A stretch of DNA of 64,000 bases from JAGVSV01 sp050952845 (GTDB lineage Bacteria > Bacillota > Clostridia > Christensenellales > Aristaeellaceae): the NCBI GenBank assembly GCA_050952845.1, contig JBMNLP010000001.1:1054001-1118000 (forward strand). Reading direction: 5' to 3'. Under the pieces are notes generated by a model, which ran no database searches, had not been told where the DNA came from, and was given only the letters and a program-made list of their open reading frames with translations. The position numbers and the translations under genes were made by a program. Positions 16,556-24,796 of this stretch are shown here, in pieces; the stretch's first letter is position 1, and each line of letters begins with the position of its first letter.

Positions 16556-17679
16556 GCTCGCTGTACGACAAGCTGCGGGCCATGAAGCCACTTGCCGCGC
16601 CGCCGCGCGAGCAGCCGTTTCAAGCGGACTGCCTGATCAAGCGGCGCGCCTTTCCATGTGCCGATTTTCCACTTCGGCCCATCAGCCGGGACATCATGCG
16701 CGTGATGGATGGCGTGCTGCCGGAAAAAGCCATTCAGCCGGAAGATATCGTGTTTTTCGATACCGAGACGACGGGGTTGTCGGGCGGGGTGGGTACGCTG
16801 GCGTTCGTGGCTGGCATAGGCAGCTTCAGCGGTGGGGAGTTTGTTGTCACACAGTATATGATCCGCGACTACCACGAGGAAGCCAGCCTGTTGCGGCATG
16901 TTTTGGAGGCGCTACAGAGTTGTAGTCTGCTGGTGACGTTCAATGGCAAATCGTTCGACATGCCGCTGATTGAAAGCCGCCTGGTGATGAACCGCCTGAA
17001 CAACAGCTTTGTCGCGCCTTCTCATCTGGATTTGCTGCATTTGGCACGGCGTGTGTATAAGCTGCGCCTCCAGCGCTGCTCGCTGGCCGCGCTGGAGACC
17101 GAGGTGTTCGGCATGCAGCGGGAGGATGACCTGCCCGGTGCCCAGGTGCCCGAGCGTTTTTTCCGCTATCTGAAAACCAGGGAGGAAGCGCTGCTGGATG
17201 ATGTTCTCCGCCACAATGAACAGGATATTTTGTCTATGGCGCGGTTGTTGTTTGCGCTGATTTTGCTGCACGAAAAGCCGCTGACTGCTGCTTTTCAGGA
17301 GGAGTTGTACAGCCTGGGCAGGATATTTGAAAGGCGGGGCGAAGTCGGGCGGGCAAGACAGTGCTACCGGGCGGTGGGCGGCGGCAGGCTGGGTGAGTTG
17401 GCGGCGGTGCACATCGCCGAAAGCTACCGCAGGGAAAAGGATCATGAGCGGGCGGCTGATGCTTTTGAAGCGCTTCGGCTGTCCGGGCGCGGCGGCGCGC
17501 AGGTATACATATCGCTGGCTAAAATCTACGAACATCGTTTCCGCCAGCTGGACAAGGCACTTGATATCGCGCGGCGCGGCATGGTATATTGTCTGGAAAA
17601 CCTGTCCGGCAACGCCTCTGCTTATGAGGACCTGAAGCGCCGGTACAACAGGCTGATCATCCGAACCGGAGGAAAATAG
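16552..17679 (+). CDS. YprB-like ribonuclease H-fold 3'-5' exonuclease with TPR region
   Basis: 375-residue cytoplasmic protein. The central domain is a DEDD-type exonuclease: motif I FFDTETTGLSGG (about 68-79), motif II VTFNGKSFDMPLIESRL (about 126-142), motif III NEQDILSMARLL (about 223-234). The C-terminal 120 residues contain TPR-like helices (RQCYRAVGGGRLGELAAVHI). The same layout is found in Bacillus YprB, whose substrate is not established. Start ATG at 16552 follows GGAGGAGG and overlaps the preceding stop by 4 bp (ATGA), so it is translationally coupled. Confidence 0.85.
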   Translation: MSSLYDKLRAMKPLAAPPREQPFQADCLIKRRAFPCADFPLRPISRDIMRVMDGVLPEKAIQPEDIVFFDTETTGLSGGVGTLAFVAGIGSFSGGEFVVTQYMIRDYHEEASLLRHVLEALQSCSLLVTFNGKSFDMPLIESRLVMNRLNNSFVAPSHLDLLHLARRVYKLRLQRCSLAALETEVFGMQREDDLPGAQVPERFFRYLKTREEALLDDVLRHNEQDILSMARLLFALILLHEKPLTAAFQEELYSLGRIFERRGEVGRARQCYRAVGGGRLGELAAVHIAESYRREKDHERAADAFEALRLSGRGGAQVYISLAKIYEHRFRQLDKALDIARRGMVYCLENLSGNASAYEDLKRRYNRLIIRTGGK

Positions 17680-17680
17680 C

Positions 17681-18391
17681 ATGGCACTATTCCAGGGATT
17701 GAAAATACGCGCCGCCCTGATCAAGCATCAGAAGGGCGATGTTGATGGGGCGCTGAAAGCCTATGACCAGCTCTTTGCCAATGGGGTTGTGCAGGCTTCC
17801 TATATGCTGCCCTATTCCGTGCTGCTGCTCAGGCAGGGTGGCAAGGAAAACTATGAGAAGGTCAAGCAGGTGCTGATTAAGGCGCAGAAGGCCAGGGATA
17901 TGAACAAGGAAAAGCGGCAGCAGCTTTTTACCAACTATGCTGTGGCTAGCTGGAAAACCGGTAACCAGGATCAGGCGCTGTCGCTGTTGGAGGCTTCTCA
18001 CCGCGAGGCACCCTGTGGCTTGATATACAACACCCTGGGGTTCTTGTACGTTGAAGCGGGCGACAAGGACAAAGCCCTCGCCTACAACCTGGAGGCACTG
18101 GAGTATGATGAGGACGATCCCATCACGTTGGACAACCTGGCACAAACCTACTACCGGCTGATGGATGATAAAGAGACGGCTAAACGCTATTTTGATAAAG
18201 CCCATGCCATCAAACCCGAGCAGATTGACACGCTGTATTTCCTCTCACGCTATGACCTGGATGCGGGCAATACGCAGGCAGCTATCGACAAGCTGGAAAC
18301 AGCGGCGAATGGGCGCTTTTCACCGCTGAACTTCATCACCAGGGACCATCTGCAGGCTGAGATATCGTGCCTGCGTGCCTATGAAGGGTAA
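17681..18391 (+). CDS. Tetratricopeptide repeat protein
   Basis: 236 residues, almost entirely helical with about five TPR units; clear ones are NTLGFLYVEAGDKDKALAYN (about 110-129) and TLDNLAQTYYRLMDDKETAK (about 147-166). A hydrophobic but charged N-terminus gives no convincing signal peptide, so it is probably a cytoplasmic adaptor. It starts 1 bp after the stop of the exonuclease-like gene, which also ends in TPR-like helices, suggesting a shared function. GGAGG is 8 bp before the ATG. Confidence 0.75.
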   Translation: MALFQGLKIRAALIKHQKGDVDGALKAYDQLFANGVVQASYMLPYSVLLLRQGGKENYEKVKQVLIKAQKARDMNKEKRQQLFTNYAVASWKTGNQDQALSLLEASHREAPCGLIYNTLGFLYVEAGDKDKALAYNLEALEYDEDDPITLDNLAQTYYRLMDDKETAKRYFDKAHAIKPEQIDTLYFLSRYDLDAGNTQAAIDKLETAANGRFSPLNFITRDHLQAEISCLRAYEG

Positions 18392-18878
18392 GCTAACCCA
18401 GGTGCTATCTGCCTGTCCGCCCCGGCGTAGGCTGGCGATGTTGCTAGTGCTGCTGATGATGTTGCTGACGCTGGCGTTCATCTGGGGCAATTCGCTGGAC
18501 AGCAGGGAAACTTCCCGGCAAAAAAGCGACCTGGTGGCGCGCTTGGTGATGCCGGCGCTGCATGCTGTGCTGGGTCCTTTTGTAGCCCGCGAGGCCATCG
18601 ATGGCATTGATATCAGGAAAATCGCCCATTTTGCTGAGTTTTTTCTGTTGGGCGCTGAGGCGGCGCTGCTGTTTGTACTGGTCCGGCCGTACTTGGCTGT
18701 GCCGGTATACGCGTTGTTCCTGTTCGCCTTGGGCGTGGCTATATGTGACGAGTTGCTGCAGTTCGTCAGCATGCGTGCGCCCATGTTGAAAGACGCCGTC
18801 CTTGACATGGCGGGCGCTTCTGCCGGCATATCGGCCAGCCTGTTGCTGGCTTGCGCGCGCAGGGGAAAGGAGGGGTAG
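18381..18878 (+). CDS. VanZ-like membrane protein
   Basis: 165-residue integral membrane protein with four hydrophobic spans (about 20-40, 85-105, 108-130, 140-158) and the VanZ signature RKIAHFAEFFLLGAEAALLF. VanZ relatives are linked to resistance to teicoplanin or lipoglycopeptide-type stress, but their mechanism is unknown. Starts are ATG 18381 or GTG 18375; neither has a good ribosome site, and the gene overlaps the TPR gene by 11 bp, so reinitiation is likely. Confidence 0.8.
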   Translation: MKGKLTQVLSACPPRRRLAMLLVLLMMLLTLAFIWGNSLDSRETSRQKSDLVARLVMPALHAVLGPFVAREAIDGIDIRKIAHFAEFFLLGAEAALLFVLVRPYLAVPVYALFLFALGVAICDELLQFVSMRAPMLKDAVLDMAGASAGISASLLLACARRGKEG

Positions 18879-18879
18879 C

Positions 18880-19656
18880 GTGCTGCAAAGCCTGATGAAC
18901 GACCCGCAAGGCTTCCTGCTGTACATGCTGTATCGGACCCCTGCCGTGCTAATCGCGCTGACGCTGCACGAGGTAGCGCATGGCTATATGGCTTACCGCT
19001 GCGGCGACCCCACTGCGAAGATGATGGGCAGGTTGTCTCTGAATCCCCTGCAGCACCTGGATCCCTGGGGCACGATCAGCATGTTCTTGCTTGGTGTGGG
19101 CTGGGCAAAGCCTGTGCCCGTCAACCCTCGAAACTTCAGAAACCTCAGGCGCGACGACCTGCTGGTGTCGCTGGCGGGCGTCATCGTGAACCTGCTGCTG
19201 TTTTTAGCTACAACAGCTTTGACCATCCCCATAGGCAAACTGCTGTATGAGTCGACTGCGTTGCGTTGGCTGGGCCTGGGTTTTTTTCTGGATTTCAGAA
19301 GCGATGGTTTTCTGTTGCAGCTTGACCCCAGGTATGCACAGGAGCTGATGCGTATTCTGCGGACGCCCTGGCTGCTGCACTTCCAGCGCTTTTTGTTCCA
19401 GTTTTCATTGGTCAACATCGGCCTGGGGCTGTTCAACCTGCTGCCTTTCCCGCCGTTAGATGGGTTTCGAGTGGTCAATAACATCCTGTTCCGTGGTAAA
19501 ATCCGCCTGAATTCCCAGGTTTTTCGTCTGGTGCAGGCAGGGTTGATGATTTTTCTGATCACCACCGACTATGTCAGCCAGTGGCTGTGGACAGCCATCA
19601 CATCGGTGCAGGGCGCTGTGCTGCAGGTGATGCTGACGCTGGCAGGGATGCGCTGA
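18880..19656 (+). CDS. Site-2 protease family membrane metalloprotease (M50)
   Basis: Intramembrane zinc protease, 258 residues, with the HExxH motif in LTLHEVAHGYMAYR (about 27-40) and the second zinc ligand region NLLPFPPLDGFRVV near 187-200. Five or six hydrophobic spans. This short M50 type (YwhC/FPR-like) often sits next to scpA in Bacillota, as here. GTG at 18880 lies 6 bp after AGGAGG; a longer reading frame to 18802 lies within the VanZ-like gene and lacks a ribosome site. Substrate unknown. Confidence 0.88.
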   Translation: MLQSLMNDPQGFLLYMLYRTPAVLIALTLHEVAHGYMAYRCGDPTAKMMGRLSLNPLQHLDPWGTISMFLLGVGWAKPVPVNPRNFRNLRRDDLLVSLAGVIVNLLLFLATTALTIPIGKLLYESTALRWLGLGFFLDFRSDGFLLQLDPRYAQELMRILRTPWLLHFQRFLFQFSLVNIGLGLFNLLPFPPLDGFRVVNNILFRGKIRLNSQVFRLVQAGLMIFLITTDYVSQWLWTAITSVQGAVLQVMLTLAGMR

Positions 19657-20402
19657 TGACTGCTTGGACGCTGAAGCTTCAGCAGTTTCAAGGTCCGCTG
19701 GACATGCTGCTGCATATGGTCGGCCAGGCAAAGATCGATATCCGGGATATCTTTGTGTCCGAGATCACCGACCAGTATATCCGCTATGTCAGGGAGGCCG
19801 AAACGTTGGATATGGAGCATGCCAGCGCTTTCATCGAGATGGCGGCAACGCTGTTGGAGATCAAAAGCCGGGCGATGCTGCCCAAGCCTCCTGCGGATGA
19901 CGAGGAGGACCCACGTGAACTGCTGGTGCGCAGGCTGGAGGAGTACGCTGTCATCAAGCGCATCGCGGCCGACATGCAGGGCTTTGAGCAGGCGGCGCTG
20001 AAGATGTACGAGAAGTTGCCGGAGGAATACCCGCTGCCGCCGCCTTCGCTGGAAATAACGGGGCTTACCATGGAACGGTTGTTGGAGGCGTTTGCTGATG
20101 TACTGGCGCGGATTCCGCCGGAAGGCCGTGGCACAGCTGAGGTTGCCGTGCGGCAGATTTCCCTGGACGAACATACTGTGCCTGATTGCATGCGGCGGAT
20201 CACCGGCAGGCTGAAAAAAGGTTCCGTCCAATTTTCAGTACTGCTGAGCGAGCGGGCGACCAGGGACGAGGTGGTGGCGCTGTTTCTGGCGCTTCTGGAA
20301 CTGTTGCGGCTGGGCAAGGCGACTGTTGTGCAGGAGCAGATCTATGGCGACATCCTGCTGATGCCCAGAGGACGAGGAAAGGATACCCATGCCGGAGCAT
20401 GA
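19656..20402 (+). CDS. scpA: Segregation and condensation protein A
   Basis: Kleisin subunit of the SMC-ScpAB condensin that organises and segregates the chromosome. 248 residues with the diagnostic N-terminus LKLQQFQGPLDMLLHMV (contact to SMC neck), a charged central linker, and a C-terminal winged helix (VALFLALLELLRLGKATVVQ) that binds the SMC head. Its ATG shares one base with the stop of the protease gene (TGATG). scpB overlaps its end by 14 bp. Confidence 0.95.
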   Translation: MTAWTLKLQQFQGPLDMLLHMVGQAKIDIRDIFVSEITDQYIRYVREAETLDMEHASAFIEMAATLLEIKSRAMLPKPPADDEEDPRELLVRRLEEYAVIKRIAADMQGFEQAALKMYEKLPEEYPLPPPSLEITGLTMERLLEAFADVLARIPPEGRGTAEVAVRQISLDEHTVPDCMRRITGRLKKGSVQFSVLLSERATRDEVVALFLALLELLRLGKATVVQEQIYGDILLMPRGRGKDTHAGA

Positions 20403-20979
20403 ACCGAATCTGGCAGCCGTCATCGAAGCGATGCTGTTTGTGGCGGGTGGCCCCACATCCAAGCAGGATTTACTCACCGCGCTGGAAACCGATGAGGTGT
20501 CACTTGAACGTGCCCTGCAGGAGTTGGAGCATCTCTATGATAGCGGCAGCCGCGGCATCCGTCTCAAGCGCTTTGGCGCCCATGTGCAGCTGGTCACGCA
20601 CGCGGCATACGCGCCATATATCGAGCGCATGTTGCAGCCGGTGCAAAGGCAGTCTCTGTCTCAGGCAGCGCTGGAAACGCTGTCGGTGGTCGCTTACCGG
20701 CAGCCGGTAACCCGGCTGGATGTGGAGGCTGTGCGTGGTGTGAAATGCGATTATTCGCTGCAATCCCTGATGCAAAAGGGAATGATCTGCGAGCTGGGCA
20801 GGAAGGACACCGTGGGCAGACCCATTCTTTACGGCACAACCGACCTGTTCCTGTCACACTTTGGGTTGCAGTCGCTGGACGAGCTGCCTGTCCCGGATGT
20901 GCCGGTTCAGCAGGAAGCGGAAGAGAGCCTGCAGGAAATACTTTCGCAAGCAGATGAAGAAATAAACCCCCAGGCATAA
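20389..20979 (+). CDS. scpB: Segregation and condensation protein B
   Basis: Partner of ScpA in condensin; dimerises and bridges the kleisin. 196 residues with two winged-helix domains: LAAVIEAMLFVAGGPTSKQD at the start and LSQAALETLSVVAYRQPVTR in the second. Overlap with scpA by 14 bp implies coupled translation. The last gene of the long + strand block; a hairpin covers its stop codon. Confidence 0.95.
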   Translation: MPEHEPNLAAVIEAMLFVAGGPTSKQDLLTALETDEVSLERALQELEHLYDSGSRGIRLKRFGAHVQLVTHAAYAPYIERMLQPVQRQSLSQAALETLSVVAYRQPVTRLDVEAVRGVKCDYSLQSLMQKGMICELGRKDTVGRPILYGTTDLFLSHFGLQSLDELPVPDVPVQQEAEESLQEILSQADEEINPQA

Positions 20980-20990
20980 AGCCGGGGGTT
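20965..20990. terminator. GC-rich hairpin between scpB and the convergent lipoprotein gene
   Basis: Arms AACCCCCaGGC (20965-20975) and GCCgGGGGTT (20981-20990) with a 5-base loop, overlapping the scpB stop. No proper T-run follows on + ; on the minus strand it is followed by TATTTC. Position between convergent genes suggests a bidirectional terminator. Confidence 0.5.
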
Positions 20991-21015
20991 CAAAAACTTG
21001 TTTGCTTTACTTGCT

Positions 21016-21801
21016 CTAAATTGCCTTCAGCGTATTGCGGATATGGGTGAACACTTTGATGTAGTCCTCGCTGTACCATCCGGGGTAGGAGATGTGGATG
21101 GTGAACAGGCGGTTGTTGTCCAGCAATGCCATGTGCACGCGGCCTCTGACGATGGTGTCGTCCAGCAGTACGCCACGGTAGTTGGCATAGTGGCCTTTCT
21201 TGTTCAGCAGCGTCCGCTCGGCGGTGTACGTCGGTTCCCAGCTTTTGTAGTTGACCTTGCCCATTTCAGCCAGCTTGGCCTGCAGGTCGCGCTTGGCATC
21301 GATGGATTTGTAGCTGCTGGTGACAGGTGAAATGGACAGCGTGATCTGCACGGAATAGTTGTCCTTCATCTGTTCCGCCGGTTCGGTCAGGATGTAGACG
21401 TTGGGGTCCGATTCGTCCACATGGTACCCGGCGACCGATTCAAACGTCAGCCCGATACCGCTGGCAGTATAAGGAGCAAACGAAAATGCAAGCGGTGGCC
21501 GGGGCGTGGCTGTGGGCATGTCGATGGGATTGATCAGGATAGGGGTGGCGCCTGCATACTGCATGGCGGCTTGCTCGGCAAGGGCGCTGTCTACATACTC
21601 CCGGTCCTGGTCTTCTTCCTTGCTGGGGTCATAACCTTCGGGCAGATTATCGCCGAACACCGGCGGGGTCTCAGTAGGCACGGTCAACGGGTTTTCCTGC
21701 GTCTTGGGCTCTTCTGTTGGTGTCTGTGCGGTTTGTCCGCTACACGCGCCCAGCAGCAGCAACATGATGGCCATCAGGCAAAGTACACGGGTTTTTTTCA
21801 T
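21016..21801 (-). CDS. Secreted lipoprotein, PsbP/DcrB-like fold suspected
   Basis: 261 residues beginning with a lipoprotein signal: MKKTRVLCLMAIMLLLLGAC, lipobox LLGAC with the modified cysteine at 20. A Thr/Pro/Glu-rich linker (about 25-75) leads to a C-terminal domain of about 160 residues (LTFESVAGYHVDESDP ... LFTIHISYPGWYSEDYI) with the alternating pattern of PsbP/DcrB-type proteins; that assignment is tentative. The ATG at 21801 has GGAGG 7 bp upstream; an upstream frame to 21864 lacks one. Own promoter with a palindrome over the -10. Confidence 0.75.
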   Translation of the reverse strand: MKKTRVLCLMAIMLLLLGACSGQTAQTPTEEPKTQENPLTVPTETPPVFGDNLPEGYDPSKEEDQDREYVDSALAEQAAMQYAGATPILINPIDMPTATPRPPLAFSFAPYTASGIGLTFESVAGYHVDESDPNVYILTEPAEQMKDNYSVQITLSISPVTSSYKSIDAKRDLQAKLAEMGKVNYKSWEPTYTAERTLLNKKGHYANYRGVLLDDTIVRGRVHMALLDNNRLFTIHISYPGWYSEDYIKVFTHIRNTLKAI

Positions 21802-21847
21802 ACAAGTCCCTCCATTAACATAGCTGCACAGCAACCCGGTTCGGATT

Positions 21848-21883
21848 TTACAATATTGTAACAATCATCCGAACATACGTCAA
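21848..21883 (-). promoter_or_regulatory. Lipoprotein promoter with 14-bp palindrome over -10
   Basis: Minus strand: TTGACG (21883-21878), 17-bp spacer, TACAAT (21860-21855). A perfect palindrome TTACAATATTGTAA (21848-21861) covers the -10 and the likely start site, a classic place for a repressor. Confidence 0.65.
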
Positions 21884-21921
21884 GTGCTACGACGATGTCA
21901 ATCAAATATGTTACAGAGGCA

Positions 21922-22956
21922 TTACAGCAAGCCGTCGTATGCGGCGTCGGGATCAAGCCCGCCCTCCTGATCATACGGCATATCTTCCCCACCGGCGGAG
22001 GGTTCTTCGCCCGAATACTTGGGGTGGTACAGCCTGCGGTCCAGCGACCATATTTTTTCGCTGAACACACCCTGGGGCACACGTCGCAGCACACCTGTCA
22101 TTTCGTTCATACGCGCATCCACCACGTCGATCCAGTGCAGCATCTCAGCTTCCGGGAACATCGGCGGGCGGGGGCTGCCGTATTCAGCCAGCCCATGGTG
22201 GCTGATGATCATGTGCTGCACCAGCAACACGTATTCGTCATCGGGATCAAGCCCCAGCGCCTTGGCAGTTTCTGCTACGCGGGTTACGCCGCGCACCAGG
22301 TGGCCGATCAGCAAGCCGTCTTTGGTATAGTCGCGCACGTTGCCCAATTCGTCGCTTTGCATTTCCTCCAGCTTGCTCAGGTCGTGAAGAATGATGCCGG
22401 CGCGCACCAGGTCTCCGTCTAAGTAAGGGTAGCAGGGGAGGATGGCATCAGCCACCCGGAGCATGCTGGTCATGTGTTCCAGCAGACCGCTCCTGACTGC
22501 GTGATGCATGCGCTGGGCGGCTGGATAGTACAGCAGCTTGTCGCCGGCGGAGGCTACCAACGCCTCGGTCAGGGCGCGAAGCGTGGGGTTGGTCATGCCC
22601 GCAATGGCGTCATCAATTGCCTGTTTCATGGTTTCGGGTTGTTCGGATGCCGATGCTACAAGCGCTGACAGATTCACCCTGTCCTCAGGGCGCGTCTGCC
22701 TGTATTTTTCCACTCGGAGCTGCAGGCGACCATTGTACTCAATCACCGCGGCGCGCAGCTTCAGCACGCTGCCCACGGGTGGTGCTGCTGCCTGTGTATT
22801 CCACACCTTGGCATTGATCTCGGCTGTTTTGTCGGCCAGCGTCATGTCCAGATACGTGCCGCCGGCGTTGCTGGTGCGCTGTTCGGAGGAACGCACCAGC
22901 AGGTAGCCCTCAAAGCGCATGCTTTTTTGAAAATCTGCAACAAGCAATTGATCCAT
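21922..22956 (-). CDS. HD-domain 3'-5' exoribonuclease, YhaM-like
   Basis: 344 residues with an N-terminal OB fold (SNAGGTYLDMTLADKTAEIN ... VLKLRAAVIEYNGRLQLRVE) and a C-terminal HD hydrolase domain: HHAVRSGLLEHMTSMLRVAD near 155-174 and HDLSKLEEM near 195-203. This combination is that of YhaM/CBF1 exonucleases that shorten RNA (and DNA) from the 3' end. GGGAG lies 6 bp before the ATG at 22956; the ATG follows the dnaB stop within 2 bp, so they are coupled. Last gene of the parE-to-yhaM unit. Confidence 0.85.
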   Translation of the reverse strand: MDQLLVADFQKSMRFEGYLLVRSSEQRTSNAGGTYLDMTLADKTAEINAKVWNTQAAAPPVGSVLKLRAAVIEYNGRLQLRVEKYRQTRPEDRVNLSALVASASEQPETMKQAIDDAIAGMTNPTLRALTEALVASAGDKLLYYPAAQRMHHAVRSGLLEHMTSMLRVADAILPCYPYLDGDLVRAGIILHDLSKLEEMQSDELGNVRDYTKDGLLIGHLVRGVTRVAETAKALGLDPDDEYVLLVQHMIISHHGLAEYGSPRPPMFPEAEMLHWIDVVDARMNEMTGVLRRVPQGVFSEKIWSLDRRLYHPKYSGEEPSAGGEDMPYDQEGGLDPDAAYDGLL

Positions 22957-22957
22957 G

Positions 22958-24313
22958 TCATTCTCCCTGTTCGTAGGCGTTGGCAAACAGCGTAAACTCC
23001 TCCAGCCAGAGGAGTTCTACCGTGCCCAGCGGTCCGTTGCGCTGCTTGGATATGATCACTTCAACGGTGTTGGTGTTTTCGCTGGTTGGTTCATAATAGC
23101 TTTCCCTGTGCAGGAACATCACCACGTCGGCATCCTGTTCGATGGAGCCGGAATCGCGCAGGTCAGACAGCATGGGCCGCTTGGTGGCACGCTGCATGTT
23201 GGCTCGCGACAGCTGCGCACAGGCTACCACCGGTACCCGCAGCTCCAGCGCGATGGCTTTGAGCTTGCGCGATATTTCGCTGACCTCCAGCTGCCTGTTT
23301 TCGGTTCTGCCGTCAGCGCTCATCAGCTGCAGGTAGTCGACAACCACCAAATCCAATCCCTTTTCCATCATCAGCCTTCTGCACCGGCTGCGCAGCTGGG
23401 AAGGGGTGAGGCTGGCGGTGTCATCGATATACAGCCTGGTGGATGCTAACAGCGGGATGGTTTCAGCCAGTCTGATCCAGTCATCCTGCCTGAGCAGACC
23501 TGAGCGGACGCGCTGCATGTTCACCCGCGCGTCGGCGCACATGATGCGCATGGTGATCTGGTCGCTGGGCATTTCCAGGCTGAATATGGCGACGGATTTG
23601 CCCTTGTGCGCCGCGTGCGTTGCGATGTTGATGGCAAAGCTGGTTTTGCCCATGCTGGGGCGCGCGCCGATCAACACGAGCTCGCCCGGATGCAGCCCAG
23701 TCAGCAACCTGTCTAACTGGGTAAAGCCGGTCGGCACGCCCATGATCTGGCCTTTGTTTCTGTCCAGTTCTTCTATATGAGCGTACGTCGTTTTGATGGT
23801 TTCGCCAATGTGGCGCAGCTGTTCGCTACCTGTGCGCTTCATGACGATGTCAAATATGGATTTCTCAGCGTGCAGCAGGATGTCTTCGGTATCCATCTGC
23901 TGGGTATAGCATAAGGAGGCAATGCCCTCGGACGCAGCGATCAGCTTGCGCAGCGTCGACTTTTCCAGCACGATGCCGATATGGTGCCGGACATTGACGG
24001 TGGTGGGTACCAGCCGGATCAGATCGATTAAATAATCCGTGCCGCCGATGCCCTCCAGCATGCCCGTGCGCGACAGCTCCTCGTCCATGGTGATCAGGTC
24101 CACCGCGCGCGGCTGCATGTACAGCGTGCGCATCGCCCGGAAGATGGCGGCATGCTGCGGCTGATAAAAATCATCTTGTTGCAGCACCTCCATCGCATAT
24201 ACCAGCGCGTTATAGTCCTTCATCAGGGCGCCCAACACCGACCGCTCGGCATCAATGCTCTGCGGTTGTGGAGCTGTACGGGCGATCATGCTGCCTGCCT
24301 GAAGGCCTTCCAT
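22958..24313 (-). CDS. dnaB: Replicative DNA helicase DnaB
   Basis: Hexameric 5'-3' helicase of the replisome, 451 residues. N-terminal primase-interacting domain starts with PQSIDAERSVLGALMKDYN; the RecA-like domain has Walker A GARPSMGKTSFAIN near 203-216, Walker B VVVDYLQLM, and the C-terminal DLRDSGSIEQDADVVMFLHR. No intein is present. AGGAGG lies 10 bp before the ATG. It follows rplI closely, a conserved arrangement in Bacillota. Confidence 0.97.
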   Translation of the reverse strand: MEGLQAGSMIARTAPQPQSIDAERSVLGALMKDYNALVYAMEVLQQDDFYQPQHAAIFRAMRTLYMQPRAVDLITMDEELSRTGMLEGIGGTDYLIDLIRLVPTTVNVRHHIGIVLEKSTLRKLIAASEGIASLCYTQQMDTEDILLHAEKSIFDIVMKRTGSEQLRHIGETIKTTYAHIEELDRNKGQIMGVPTGFTQLDRLLTGLHPGELVLIGARPSMGKTSFAINIATHAAHKGKSVAIFSLEMPSDQITMRIMCADARVNMQRVRSGLLRQDDWIRLAETIPLLASTRLYIDDTASLTPSQLRSRCRRLMMEKGLDLVVVDYLQLMSADGRTENRQLEVSEISRKLKAIALELRVPVVACAQLSRANMQRATKRPMLSDLRDSGSIEQDADVVMFLHRESYYEPTSENTNTVEVIISKQRNGPLGTVELLWLEEFTLFANAYEQGE

Positions 24314-24345
24314 GCTTCGGCTTCCTCCTGTGACTGGTTTTACAC

Positions 24346-24795
24346 TTAGTCCATGGGCTCGACATTTACCTTCATCTGGATTTTCAGCCCAGGGTACAGC
24401 GTCACCGCGGCAGACGATTCACCAACGGTCCGTATGGGCTCGGTCAGCTCTACCTTACGCTTGTCCAGGTCCACCTGATGCTGGTCGCGCAGGGCATCGG
24501 CTACTTCCTGTCCGGTGATGCTGCCGTACAGGCGGCCTTTTTCACCGCATTTCGCCCGGATAACGATTACCTTGTCCTTCAAGTCATCCGCAACAGCTTC
24601 TGCGGCAGCGCGGCGCTCGGCTTCTTTTTGACGCTCCATTTTGTTGCGGTGCTCAATTTCCCGCACAGCGGCATCGGTCGCTTCCCGCGCCCATTTTCTG
24701 GGGATCAGGTAATTGCGCGCAAAGCCGTCGCTGACGTTGAGCACCTGGTTTTTTTTGCCCGTTCCCGGGACATCCTGCAGCAAGATCACTTTCAT
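24346..24795 (-). CDS. rplI: 50S ribosomal protein L9
   Basis: 149 residues, normal length. The N-terminal MKVILLQDVPGTGKKNQVLN and SDGFARNYLIPRKWA are the L9 signature, followed by the long connecting helix and the C-terminal rRNA-binding domain (GRLYGSITGQEVADAL). Start at 24795 preceded by AGGAGG; a longer frame to 24870 lies within the upstream gene. Neighbours on either side are yybS-like and dnaB; the cyclic-di-AMP phosphodiesterase gene often found between yybS and rplI is absent. Confidence 0.97.
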   Translation of the reverse strand: MKVILLQDVPGTGKKNQVLNVSDGFARNYLIPRKWAREATDAAVREIEHRNKMERQKEAERRAAAEAVADDLKDKVIVIRAKCGEKGRLYGSITGQEVADALRDQHQVDLDKRKVELTEPIRTVGESSAAVTLYPGLKIQMKVNVEPMD

Positions 24796-24796
24796 G

